From an uncultured Lachnospiraceae bacterium (GTDB lineage Bacteria > Bacillota > Clostridia > Lachnospirales > Lachnospiraceae): a DNA stretch of 36,544 nucleotides. A program made the position numbers and the translations under genes. The stretch spans positions 1 through 36,544 of the forward strand of contig CACZIO010000041.1 of the NCBI GenBank assembly GCA_902781215.1, written 5' to 3'. Positions 24,265 to 32,126 of this stretch are shown one piece after another; position 1 is the stretch's first letter; the number at the start of each line of letters is the position of its first letter. The notes below the pieces were generated by a model. It did not search any database. It worked only from the letters and a program-made list of their open reading frames with translations, and had not been told where the DNA came from.

Positions 24265-24401
24265 CATGCCGGAGCACGAAGTGCGCAGGCATCGCAAACG
24301 AGAAATTCACAAAGGTGATTTCTCGTTTGCATCAGGGGAGGTTTGTGCTCTGGCACAAACCTCCGGAGTGAAAAAAACGCTATCGAGCGTTTTTTTCACT
24401 C
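24265..24401. repeat. composite palindromic element, copy 3, directly upstream of the metal sensor
   Basis: On the minus strand, in order: the 16-bp A7/T7 stem (24366-24381 with 24386-24401), the 11-bp stem (24337-24347 with 24354-24364), a 17-bp stem (24294-24310 with 24314-24330), then a 31-nt block (24265-24295) identical in reverse complement to 6974-7004 but without its partner arm. The element ends 11 bp before the sensor start codon. Confidence 0.85.
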
Positions 24402-24612
24402 TTCTTTCCTTGTGTCATCCGGACTTTCTCTTTCAGTAAAACATATGAGCAATTATTCATATGTTTGTCTATATACTACGCCCTGCCCACACTGCTGTCA
24501 AGTGCTATTCGAAAAATACTGCAAAGCTGGTCTTTGGACAAAAAAAACGGGGCCTCCACATCATGACTTGTGAAAGCCCCGGGTTCCGGACGTGTTCCGG
24601 TTCTCTTTCCGA
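24402..24612. other. intergenic region between the two composite elements
   Basis: It contains a 10-bp AT-rich palindrome (AAACATATGA 24438-24447 with TCATATGTTT 24457-24466) and a terminator (24541-24580). No gene is supported. Any promoter of the metal operon should lie here on the minus strand; I cannot identify a convincing one. Confidence 0.4.
24540..24580 (-). terminator. terminator of the PAP2 operon
   Basis: On the minus strand CGGGGC pairs with GCCCCG (24547-24552 and 24575-24580), with inner TGTG/CACA pairs, followed by T7-8. Confidence 0.7.
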
Positions 24613-24616
24613 CCAT

Positions 24617-24744
24617 GCCGCTCGCCAGAGCGGCAGCGCAAGGAGAAAGCCCGCAAGGGTTTCTCCGCTGTTCGCATCACAGGATGCTTGTGCTTCGTCA
24701 CAAGCATCCTGTGTGAAAAAAACGCTATCGAGCATATATTCAAC
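24617..24744. repeat. composite palindromic element, copy 4, at the end of the PAP2 gene
   Basis: Read on the minus strand: a decayed A7/T7 hairpin (24713-24726 with 24731-24744), a 14-bp stem (24679-24692 with 24699-24712), a stem around GGAGAAA/TTTCTCC, then GCCGCTC/GAGCGGC (24617-24634). One arm of the first hairpin overlaps the stop codon of the PAP2 gene (24740-24742), so the element begins within the gene end. Confidence 0.8.
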
Positions 24745-25324
24745 TGTTTTCTCTGCCTGCCTTTTCTGTCCGCTTCACAGCGTCCTTCGCTGCGACTGGA
24801 AAGAAGTGGTCCAGGATCCTCTTGGCGAGAAAAGCAAAAAAGATGCCCATGAGGGTCCCGACCAGCACATCGGTCGGGAAGTGCACGTAGAGGTAGAGGC
24901 GGGACAGGGCGATCAGCGCCGCGAGGATCACGGCAGGGATCCCGATCCGCCGGTCATACCGCAGCATGATCACGCTGCTGGCAAAGCTGGCCATGGAGTG
25001 GCCCGACGGGAAGGAATAATCGTCCGGGATCCCGACCAGCATGTCTATATTCTGATTAATCCAGCAGGGCCGCGGCCGCGCCACGGCATGCTTGAGGATG
25101 ATATTCCCGAAGAGGACGCAGAGCACCAGGCCGACAAACATGGTTGCGCCCAGGCGGCGGTGTTTTTTCCACAATAGAAAGACCAGGGTCAGCGCGATCC
25201 AGAACCAGCCGGCCTCACACAGGAAGGTCACCTTCGGTGCAAACCAGTCAAGCCAGGGCGTCCGCAGATTGGCCTGGATCCAGTCCAGGATCCGAAAATC
25301 CGTCTGCTGTATCATCTCAAACAT
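24740..25324 (-). CDS. PAP2-family membrane phosphatase
   Basis: This 194-residue protein has about five membrane segments and the three PAP2 motifs: KxxxxxxRP (Lys78...Arg85-Pro86), PSGH (106-109) and SRxxxxxHxxxD (Arg142...His148...Asp152). Such enzymes remove phosphate from lipid phosphates such as undecaprenyl diphosphate or phosphatidic acid on the outer face of the membrane. AGGAGG lies 10 nt before the start. It is the third gene of a minus-strand operon, 25 bp behind the membrane protein gene. The last codons overlap a composite hairpin element. Confidence 0.92.
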   Translation of the reverse strand: MFEMIQQTDFRILDWIQANLRTPWLDWFAPKVTFLCEAGWFWIALTLVFLLWKKHRRLGATMFVGLVLCVLFGNIILKHAVARPRPCWINQNIDMLVGIPDDYSFPSGHSMASFASSVIMLRYDRRIGIPAVILAALIALSRLYLYVHFPTDVLVGTLMGIFFAFLAKRILDHFFPVAAKDAVKRTEKAGRENS

Positions 25325-25349
25325 AGGATAGCATCCTCCTCAAATCTCC

Positions 25350-25949
25350 TCAACTCTCCCGCGCCATTCTCCAGATGGTCGCCAGCGGGATGATCCAGGC
25401 AGCGGCCGCGACGCACATCAGAGCCGCCGCAGCAACCGGATACACGGTGATGAGCCGGTTGGTCGTCCCGTAGATCTCCAGGATTCCCCGGAAAATGCAG
25501 CCGACCGTGAGGGCCGCGATCCCGGAAAACCAGGCGTTCCGGCAGATCCTGCCGGGCAGGCAGAAGCCGTCCCATCCGCTGTCCTCATCCGTCACGCCGT
25601 ACGGGATCCCGGCACTGCTCAAATCCTTTTCCTGCTCCGGTGTGCTGTCCGAACTGACCACTTCCCACAGCCAGTATTTTTCCGCAGGTTGTGCAGTCAT
25701 CATGTCTTTATCCATCATATCACAGGTTTGGTGCCGAATCCACTTGACAATCCCATACGCCGGGACCGCCCCCAGCAGCAGGGGAATGGCAAAGGCTCCG
25801 ATCATAAAGGGGGAATAGACCTGGTGGCTGAACATCTCATAGATGCCGCCGAACACCGCACAGACGAGCGCTGCTATGAGGCACAGCTTTGCTTCGCGCC
25901 GCAGGACCTCTGTGTATCCGGTCAGTTCTTTTTTATCCGATATAAACAA
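25350..25949 (-). CDS. four-helix membrane protein, unknown function
   Basis: This 199-residue protein has two pairs of membrane segments (about residues 24-42, 46-70, 140-162, 168-192) separated by a polar loop containing EKYWLWEVVSSD. I do not recognise the family. It appears to start with TTG at 25949: the strong ribosome binding site AGGAAGGTGAG ends 7 nt before it, no ATG is suitably placed, and the site lies inside the preceding gene. The gene overlaps the end of the glycosidase-domain gene by 17 bp, so translation is probably coupled. Confidence 0.75.
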   Translation of the reverse strand: MFISDKKELTGYTEVLRREAKLCLIAALVCAVFGGIYEMFSHQVYSPFMIGAFAIPLLLGAVPAYGIVKWIRHQTCDMMDKDMMTAQPAEKYWLWEVVSSDSTPEQEKDLSSAGIPYGVTDEDSGWDGFCLPGRICRNAWFSGIAALTVGCIFRGILEIYGTTNRLITVYPVAAAALMCVAAAAWIIPLATIWRMARES

Positions 25950-27300
25950 TGTCGCTCACCTTCCTTTCACTCTCGCCGAAACCTCCGGCCGGGTCATTGA
26001 CGACCTCTCCGTTGAAATACATGGTGGAGGAACCGCCGCCGTCCAGGTTGTAGGCGGTCTGCACGCCCAGCTCCTGCATAAAGGTGGCCAGCTCGTAGAG
26101 GGAGAGGCCCTCGCTCTCGCCGGACCGTCCGTCCGAGACCACAAAGACATAGTGCAGCTCATCGATCATGCCGATCGCGGTCCGGGGATTGCTGGCCTTG
26201 GCCTTTCCGACCTCGGAGTTCAGCGCGACGGAAATCTCGCCGTTCTCCAGAAGACCGGGGCCAAAGGAAAAGGCCTGCCAGACGCCCTGATCCACCAGCT
26301 CCTGCGCCGTGACGGTGGAGGGATCCACCACCTTCATGCTGCCGTCGCCGTAGATGCACAGGACCTCATTGGTTCCCGCCGTGTCGCGGTAGACGATGCC
26401 GTTGCGGATGACATACCCGCGCTCCTGCACGCCGTAATAGTCCCCGTTGATGGCCAGGATGGCATCGTGCGCCGCCGCCATGTCCGACGTGCTCTGGGTC
26501 ACATTCTTGCCGTAGGTATCCTGTGCAAAGGCCGTCTTGAGATACTCGATGGAGTTCAGCTGCACATCCGCGACGTGAACCGTGGTCCCGTTGGTCGTAT
26601 AGGTCGTGTAGTTGACGGTCACATTTTCATCCTGATAGGTATTGGTGCTGCCGGCATTGTCCGTGGTCACGGCTGCCGCCTCCTTCGCCGCTTCCTCCTC
26701 ATTGAAGGTGGAGGAAGACCTGCCCGAAGAGCCGCTGCTTCCGGAGGACTTTTTCTTACCGGAGATGCTGCTGCTTGCAGAAGAATCAATATCTGCGGAT
26801 CCATTCACAGCGTCTCCACTCCCGGAACCGCTGACAGAGGGCCTGTCCCCCGAGGGCCGGAAGGCGGATTCTCCGCCGCTGGTACCGTGGCCTTTCTTCC
26901 GGTGTTTTTTGCCGGAGGGCCGCCCGGAGCCGTCTTCACTCCTGTCCGCCCCGGCCTGTTTTGTCGCGGAGGAGGAGGCATCCGTGCCATCACCGCTGTC
27001 CCCGGCGGATGCGACAGATTTGTCGGTTGCTGCGCCGCTTTCCGCGTTTGTTCCCTCTTTTGTCCCTGCGCCGGCTTCTGTATCCCCACCGGCTTCCGCA
27101 TTTGCGCCGGTTTCCGCCTCACCGGCAGCTGTGCCGGTTTCCACCTCTGCATCTGCCTCCGCCTGACGGATCATGGCCGTGTTCATCTGCGTCGCATTCG
27201 TCTGATAGCTGCTGGACAGCACAAAGGTGTCCATCGCCAGAAACACTGTAAATGCCGTGAGGCAGACAGTAAAACCGATCGCCCAAGCATGTTTTTTCAT
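25933..27300 (-). CDS. phosphodiester glycosidase (NAGPA) domain protein, membrane-anchored
   Basis: This 455-residue protein has an N-terminal membrane anchor (about residues 7-30), a very long low-complexity linker (about 36-205; Gly, Ser, Ala, Glu, Lys-rich) and a C-terminal phosphodiester glycosidase domain. The domain shows AAAHDAILAINGDYYG, NPRTAIGMI and the family marker NLDGGGSSTMYFNG near residue 420. Related enzymes cleave sugar-phosphodiester bonds, and bacterial ones are thought to act on wall or exopolysaccharide. I chose ATG 27300 (GAGGTG 9 nt upstream) because the anchor begins there. It is the first gene of an operon with a membrane protein and a PAP2 phosphatase, which together suggest envelope glycan or lipid-phosphate work (inference). 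Confidence 0.87.
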   Translation of the reverse strand: MKKHAWAIGFTVCLTAFTVFLAMDTFVLSSSYQTNATQMNTAMIRQAEADAEVETGTAAGEAETGANAEAGGDTEAGAGTKEGTNAESGAATDKSVASAGDSGDGTDASSSATKQAGADRSEDGSGRPSGKKHRKKGHGTSGGESAFRPSGDRPSVSGSGSGDAVNGSADIDSSASSSISGKKKSSGSSGSSGRSSSTFNEEEAAKEAAAVTTDNAGSTNTYQDENVTVNYTTYTTNGTTVHVADVQLNSIEYLKTAFAQDTYGKNVTQSTSDMAAAHDAILAINGDYYGVQERGYVIRNGIVYRDTAGTNEVLCIYGDGSMKVVDPSTVTAQELVDQGVWQAFSFGPGLLENGEISVALNSEVGKAKASNPRTAIGMIDELHYVFVVSDGRSGESEGLSLYELATFMQELGVQTAYNLDGGGSSTMYFNGEVVNDPAGGFGESERKVSDIVYIG

Positions 27301-27791
27301 AGATCGCATCACCTCTTTTCCTGATTTTCCCGCTGCCTGCAGCATCAGCCGGATCCAATCACTGCAGCAGACTGTCATAAGTCCTGATACACAATCCTGG
27401 TGAACAATCCTGCTGTTCTTTCCGTTCTGCACTGCAGGTGTGGCCTCGCCGGTTTCTCCTGACAGAGCACTCCTGCGCGGGTTCTGATGTTTTTTGTTTT
27501 CTCACAGTGTAAAGGGGCAACCTCAGAATAACCTTAATAAAATCTCAGGAATCCCGGAATTTTTTCGGCAGCTTAATATATAACTGCCGGACTCCCTTTC
27601 GGGGATTCAGTGACAGTGATCGGCAACTGTAAATCGTAAATCGTCTTTTCGGCAGGACAGTATCTTTTACAGGCCAAATAATGCTATAATCGTTGGAGCT
27701 ATCAAGCGCCCGGTGCCCTGCATGCCATAAAAGGTCTCTGCTTTTCGGCATCCGCATCACCATATCAGATCAAATAAGGAGACAGACCATC
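27301..27791. other. divergent intergenic region with thyA promoter
   Basis: An extended -10 (TGCTATAAT, 27682-27690) without a good -35 lies 102 bp before the thymidylate synthase start. I see no convincing gene. A minus-strand frame at 27545-27763 lacks a ribosome binding site and overlaps the promoter. Short inverted segments (for example CCGGAATTTTTTCGG near 27556) may be a terminator or operator. Confidence 0.45.
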
Positions 27792-28670
27792 ATGATGACA
27801 AAAGCAGACCGCTATCTCGTGCGGGACATTCAGAATATCCTGGAAAACGGCTACATGGACGAAAATCCACGCCCTGTCTACGAGGACGGGACGCCCGCCC
27901 ACACGATCAGTGTCAACCACGTCGTGCGCAAATACGACCTGGCAAAGGGCGAGTTTCCTCTCTGCACCCTGCGGCCCCAGGCCTGGAAGACCGGCATCCG
28001 CGAGATCTTCACCATCTACCAGCACCCGACCAATGTGCTCTCCGAGATGCGCGAGCAGGGCGTGACCTGGTGGGATCCCTGGGACATCGGCGATGGCACC
28101 ATCGGCCAGCGCTACGGCGCGACCGTCAGCCGCTATGACCTCATCCATAACCTGATCGAGGACATCAAAAAAGACCCTTACGGCCGCCGCAAGGTCGTCT
28201 CCCTCTGGCAGGAGGCCGACCTGCATGAGACGCCCGGACTCGCCCCCTGCGCCTTCCTGACCATGTGGAACGTGCGCGGCGACTACCTCGATATGAGTAT
28301 GATCCAGCGCAGCGGCGACATGCTCACCGCCTCCGGCGCCGGCGGCATCAACGAGATCCAGTACGCCGTCCTGCAGATGATGATTGCCTGCGTGACCGGC
28401 AAAAAGCCCGGCGTCTTCACCCACTTCGTCGCCAACGAGCAAATCTACGACCGCCACATGGACAACGCCCACGAAATGCTCCACAGGGCCGCTGCCATGG
28501 AGGAAAAGAAGGCAAAGGAGAAGGCTGCCTCCGCAGGCGCTTCCGCCATCCCCGCCATCCTGCTCCACAAGGAGCTCGGCTGCCGCTTCGAGGACATCAC
28601 GATCGACGACTTCGAGATTGTCCACTACAGCCCGCTCAAGCCGCAGCTCAAGTTTGAGCTGGGGATCTGA
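27792..28670 (+). CDS. thyA: divergent thymidylate synthase (ThyA fold)
   Basis: This 292-residue enzyme resembles ThyA, which methylates dUMP to dTMP using methylene-tetrahydrofolate. The catalytic Cys is Cys153 in GLAPCAF, with the Arg of QRSGD (Arg173) and Asp176 as expected, and YGRRKVV supplies the phosphate-binding arginines. Several classical positions differ: the His after the catalytic Cys is Ala, the LGxPFNIxxYA block reads TASGAGGINEIQYA (Asn187 kept), and HxYxNHxxQ reads HFVANEQIY. I associate this variant with Clostridia. A Lys/Glu/Ala-rich insertion (about 236-252) is unusual. I chose ATG 27792 (AAGGAG 10 nt upstream) rather than the distant in-frame ATG at 27693. Confidence 0.85.
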   Translation: MMTKADRYLVRDIQNILENGYMDENPRPVYEDGTPAHTISVNHVVRKYDLAKGEFPLCTLRPQAWKTGIREIFTIYQHPTNVLSEMREQGVTWWDPWDIGDGTIGQRYGATVSRYDLIHNLIEDIKKDPYGRRKVVSLWQEADLHETPGLAPCAFLTMWNVRGDYLDMSMIQRSGDMLTASGAGGINEIQYAVLQMMIACVTGKKPGVFTHFVANEQIYDRHMDNAHEMLHRAAAMEEKKAKEKAASAGASAIPAILLHKELGCRFEDITIDDFEIVHYSPLKPQLKFELGI

Positions 28671-28714
28671 GATGCAATTCCGGACCGGTTTTGTTCCATA
28701 ATATACTTGTTTTC

Positions 28715-28747
28715 GGGAGGGATCCGTTCAGGTTCCCTCCCCTTTTC
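28715..28747 (+). terminator. terminator after thyA
   Basis: GGAGGGA (28716-28722) pairs with TCCCTCC (28734-28740), followed by CCTTTTCG, 45 bp behind the stop codon. Confidence 0.65.
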
Positions 28748-28796
28748 GTTTGAGTTGAAAAGGACGCCAATAACGTCTGTTCTTTTTTGCTTGCCA

Positions 28797-28843
28797 TTCC
28801 CACCTCTCCGGTGGGAACGCCTCGAATAGCAAACTGTTATAAT
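28797..28843 (+). promoter_or_regulatory. promoter with upstream palindrome for the zinc-ribbon gene
   Basis: An extended -10 (TGTTATAAT, 28835-28843) lies 37 bp before the start codon. A palindrome TTCCCACC-TCTCC-GGTGGGAA occupies about 28797-28817, at and upstream of the -35 position. It could be an operator. Confidence 0.45.
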
Positions 28844-28879
28844 CTTCCCATAACGTCAACATACAGAAGGAGGATTATT

Positions 28880-29953
28880 ATGTATTGCAATGAATGCGGA
28901 ACGAAATTTGAAGGAAAATTTTGTCCCAATTGCGGGACTCCTGCAGCGGCTGTTACTCCTCCAGATCCATCAGATGCGCCGCCGCATATGTCTCCAGTTC
29001 CGGGCACAGACCAGCCGATGCGCATGAATTCTCCGGTCCCAGATCCGATTCAGCCTGTTCATAATAATAAGAAAAGCAAGAAAAAGATAAAGGGACCTGG
29101 TATTCTGGTTCCGATTCTGGCCATCGTCGTTCTTCTCGCCGCCTTTGTAGCCCTGACCGGAAACAGCTCCGGAAGCAGCAGCCGCAGTGAAACCACTTCC
29201 GCCAGCAGTGATAATACTCCTGAAAGCAATGGCTCTCAGTCAACCGGTGATGAAGGGGGCTCCTCCGATGAGAGCGGTGCTGTTACGGCTGATGTCCCTC
29301 AGAACGGAAATGGAAATGCAGAAGCACAAAACGCTCCCGAGAAGGTTGTTGATTATGTTGTCAAACAGGAATATTTCAATGATTATGTAACCTCCTATAA
29401 CGCACATAGGGGTAGTGCCTTTGTTGAAATTGAAAATACCGGCAATACAAATTTATATCTTACTGACGGGAAATTTGATATCGAAGATAACAACGGGCAT
29501 CTTCTCAAATCAGAGAGTATGATCAGCACCTGTCCGGACGCGATCCGTCCCGGAGAGACCGGATATTTTTATGATGACTATATCGACCTCGACGATGTTG
29601 ATTCCTCCAATGGATTGGTGTTTGTTCCTCATTATAAAGTTGAAGAGGCTAAATATGAACTTATTGACTATAAGGCTGATGACGTCGGAATCAGAGAGGA
29701 CAGCATGTTTACGTGCAAAGTATCCGGCAGACTCACTAACACATCCGATGAAGAGATCAACATTCTCTATGTGAACGTTATTTACTACGGTACAGACGGA
29801 AATGTTATCGGTATTTCGGGGACAAATCTCACAGATATTGATCCGGGAGAAACTGAGAGCTTTGAGGTTTCCGGGCAATTCTTCAAGGATGCTACCTACT
29901 CTGACATAGCTCAGTATAAGGTTATTCCGAGAGCATGGTACATGCAGTTCTAA
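28880..29953 (+). CDS. zinc-ribbon membrane protein with external beta domain
   Basis: This 357-residue protein begins with a zinc ribbon (CNECGTKFEGKFCPNCG, residues 3-19), a Pro-rich linker, one membrane segment (about 74-92), a Ser/Gly-rich linker, and two repeats of a beta-sandwich-like domain outside the cell. The repeats share a DxxxVEIENTGNTNLY versus CKVSGRLTNTSDEEIN pattern ending in RPGETGYF and DPGETESF, as in FxLYD-type domains. I do not know a function. AAGGAGGATTATT precedes the start. Codon use is clearly more AT-rich than in the neighbours, which suggests separate origin. It lies directly before the kinase cluster but has its own promoter and terminator. Confidence 0.8.
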   Translation: MYCNECGTKFEGKFCPNCGTPAAAVTPPDPSDAPPHMSPVPGTDQPMRMNSPVPDPIQPVHNNKKSKKKIKGPGILVPILAIVVLLAAFVALTGNSSGSSSRSETTSASSDNTPESNGSQSTGDEGGSSDESGAVTADVPQNGNGNAEAQNAPEKVVDYVVKQEYFNDYVTSYNAHRGSAFVEIENTGNTNLYLTDGKFDIEDNNGHLLKSESMISTCPDAIRPGETGYFYDDYIDLDDVDSSNGLVFVPHYKVEEAKYELIDYKADDVGIREDSMFTCKVSGRLTNTSDEEINILYVNVIYYGTDGNVIGISGTNLTDIDPGETESFEVSGQFFKDATYSDIAQYKVIPRAWYMQF

Positions 29954-30025
29954 AATCGGCTGCTTATATAATGATATCATTCTTTCCGGCCAATAATCTT
30001 TTCGCCGGGACAACCCCATATCTTT

Positions 30026-30056
30026 AAAGCGGTCAGGTACTGCCTGGCCGCTTTTC
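30026..30056 (+). terminator. terminator after the zinc-ribbon gene
   Basis: A 12-bp stem (AAAGCGGTCAGG 30026-30037 with CCTGGCCGCTTT 30043-30054, one G-U pair) with a T-rich end. Confidence 0.75.
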
Positions 30057-30167
30057 CATCTTCTGACAAAAGGATATAATTCAAATACCGGGGTCTTCTA
30101 TAGCGAATACATGCCCGTTGTTTTCAGAAAGCCTGATAATTTTCGCTGGTTCCAACATACTGCTCAT

Positions 30168-30176
30168 TGATATAAT
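30168..30176 (+). promoter_or_regulatory. extended -10 promoter of kinase 1
   Basis: TGATATAAT forms an extended -10, 38 bp before the start codon. No good -35 is present. Confidence 0.5.
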
Positions 30177-30214
30177 TCTCTAACGTTAATTGATTTATTT
30201 TCGGAGAAAGACTC

Positions 30215-31435
30215 ATGAACACATCCGACTCCCTGGCACTGTCCTGCTATCAGCAGGTCGCAGTGCTCGACAAAGAACACGACGTCATCCTGGTTCAGCA
30301 CAGCACGACCGGCTCCATATATGTCCGCAAGCGCCTGTCCGTCTACAATATCGACGTCTACCGCTATCTTCTTGACCACCACATCAGAGGGATCCCTGCA
30401 ATCGAGGAGATCGCCTGTCAGGACAAGGACCTGATCGTGATCGAGGAATATATCAGCGGACGGACCCTGCAGGCAATCCTGGACAACGGAAATATGTTTT
30501 CTGCTTCTGAAGCGGTTCGTATTGTGCAACAGCTCTGCATGATCCTGCGGGAGATGCACAGCGCGGAGCCCCCGATCATTCACCGTGATATCAAGCCCTC
30601 CAATATCATCATCACGCCAGATGAAACCATTCGCCTGCTGGACATGAACGCAGCCCGGTTTTCCGCCGTCGACAAGGCGGAGGATACGGCACTGCTGGGC
30701 ACCTACGGCTATGCCGCGCCGGAGCAGTTCGGGTTCGGATCCTCAAACGCCCAGACCGACCTCTACTCCGTCGGCGTCCTCCTGTGTGAAATGATCACGG
30801 GGCATCTGCCCAAAGAAGGCCTTCCGGAAGGAAAAGTTGGAGAGATCATCCGGAAATGCACCCGCATCGATCCGGAGGACCGCTACGCGTCGGTCGACGA
30901 CCTGCTGGAAGTCCTGCACAAGTTCCTGGCTTCTACTGCCCCCATCGACGCGAAGCCAGCTCAGGAGACAGCTCGGGAGATAAATCAGGAGATTCCCCTG
31001 CGTCCCTCCGGCGAGGCCGTCCTGTCTAGTCCAGCCACTTTCACGAAAGCTGCCTCTGTCCCTCCTTCCGGATACGAAGCTCCTGGCCCTGCCCCGGTCC
31101 GCCCCAAAGCCCTTCCGGGCTTCCGCACCGGCAGCCCCACCAATATGGCCATTGCCATCATCGGCTACGCGCTCCTGTTTTACATTGGCCTCACACTGAC
31201 CAGCAGCAACGCGGCATCACCTGTCTTTCTCCTCATGGAGAAGGCAGCCATCATCCTCTGCGGCCTGTTTGTCGTCTTCTTCACCTGCGATTACAAGGGG
31301 ATGTGGGGGCTCTTCAGGATTGACAGGATCCGGTCCCCCAAATGGAAAACAGCCGCCATCATCCTGATCGATTCGGCGGCTGCCCTGATAAGTGTTCTGT
31401 TGACCGGTTTTGCGGCCTCGATGGCCGGAATCTAA
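30215..31435 (+). CDS. atypical membrane-anchored Ser/Thr protein kinase 1
   Basis: This 406-residue protein has an N-terminal kinase domain and a C-terminal membrane module. Kinase features: ATP-binding Lys in YVRK (Lys39), catalytic loop HRDIKPSN (123-130), APE (168-170) and TDLYSVGVLL. Two features are abnormal: the glycine-rich loop is missing (YQQVAVLDKEHDVILVQH stands in its place), and the metal-binding DFG is DMN (143-145). The catalytic Asp and metal-binding Asn are kept, so activity is possible. After a Pro/Ala-rich linker, about three membrane segments (from residue 309) follow the motif LPGFRTGSP. GGAGAAAGACTC precedes the start. It is the first of three paralogs, separated from the second by an opposite-strand regulator gene. 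Confidence 0.88.
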   Translation: MNTSDSLALSCYQQVAVLDKEHDVILVQHSTTGSIYVRKRLSVYNIDVYRYLLDHHIRGIPAIEEIACQDKDLIVIEEYISGRTLQAILDNGNMFSASEAVRIVQQLCMILREMHSAEPPIIHRDIKPSNIIITPDETIRLLDMNAARFSAVDKAEDTALLGTYGYAAPEQFGFGSSNAQTDLYSVGVLLCEMITGHLPKEGLPEGKVGEIIRKCTRIDPEDRYASVDDLLEVLHKFLASTAPIDAKPAQETAREINQEIPLRPSGEAVLSSPATFTKAASVPPSGYEAPGPAPVRPKALPGFRTGSPTNMAIAIIGYALLFYIGLTLTSSNAASPVFLLMEKAAIILCGLFVVFFTCDYKGMWGLFRIDRIRSPKWKTAAIILIDSAAALISVLLTGFAASMAGI

Positions 31436-31561
31436 GTGTTCTACTGACAGTTTTTACAGACTCGGTGGCCGGAATCTGAAGTCAGATTTCACCTTTTGTT
31501 TGTGCGATATTATACCTGAGCGTCAAAAATCACCCGCTGCCCATTGCTCCGCGGAGAATGT

Positions 31562-32008
31562 TCAGCTCTCCCGCAGCTGCGGCTGGCCGTTCTGCTCCAG
31601 CAGGCGGTTGATCTCAGCGGGTTCGCGGGTGCCGGAGCTGATGGCGGAGATCAGGACGGCATCCCGGGGGAAACGAGCGTAGAGGGGAGACATGCCGTAG
31701 ATCTTCAGGGCCCGCTGGGTCTCATCCAGCGTGAATCCCGCGCCCAGGCAGAGCTTGAGGATCGTGTCCCGCTGCCGGGTGTGCTTCTCACCGGAGATCA
31801 GCTTATAGCCATAGCCCTCGGATACATCCGCGCGCAGGAAGACCTCCTGGAAACGCAGGCCTTTTTCCCGCACGGTCGACCGCATATAGGCGGCAAAGGG
31901 ATTGTCCTGCTCCAGGACCTCCTCCGCATTGTTCTTAAAATATGTATCCAGATGCTCCGGTTTTGTTTTTTTCAGAATATTGGTCAGGGTGTTGGTCGTT
32001 TTTTTCAT
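31562..32008 (-). CDS. XRE-like helix-turn-helix protein embedded in the kinase cluster
   Basis: This 148-residue protein has a lambda-repressor-type HTH in its middle (about residues 45-80: LRFQEVFLRADVSEGYGYKL then ISGEKHTRQRD) and a helical C-terminal part with LCLGAGFTLDETQRALKIYG. It looks like a DNA-binding regulator, although it may also act as a kinase partner or substrate; proteins of this type occur beside Ser/Thr kinases in Clostridia as far as I recall. GGAGATAATCA precedes the ATG. It is transcribed divergently from kinase 2, sharing a 118-bp intergenic region, and converges with kinase 1. Confidence 0.78.
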   Translation of the reverse strand: MKKTTNTLTNILKKTKPEHLDTYFKNNAEEVLEQDNPFAAYMRSTVREKGLRFQEVFLRADVSEGYGYKLISGEKHTRQRDTILKLCLGAGFTLDETQRALKIYGMSPLYARFPRDAVLISAISSGTREPAEINRLLEQNGQPQLRES

Positions 32009-32047
32009 TGATTATCTCCGCATCTCCGGTCGCCCGGCGCCCCCTAG

Positions 32048-32056
32048 TGATAAAAT
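32048..32056 (+). promoter_or_regulatory. possible extended -10 promoter of kinase 2
   Basis: TGATAAAAT lies in the 118-bp space between the divergent regulator and kinase 2. No convincing -35 is seen. Confidence 0.4.
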
Positions 32057-32126
32057 AGTATTGATGGCCAAAAGGCGATTCACCAGTCAGCCGCAGCAAT
32101 CGTTCAGCTCATCCGGAGGATTTCCG

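Noticed and set aside
27545-27763. Minus-strand frame upstream of thyA
   Set aside because: Overlaps the thyA promoter, lacks a ribosome binding site and resembles no family.
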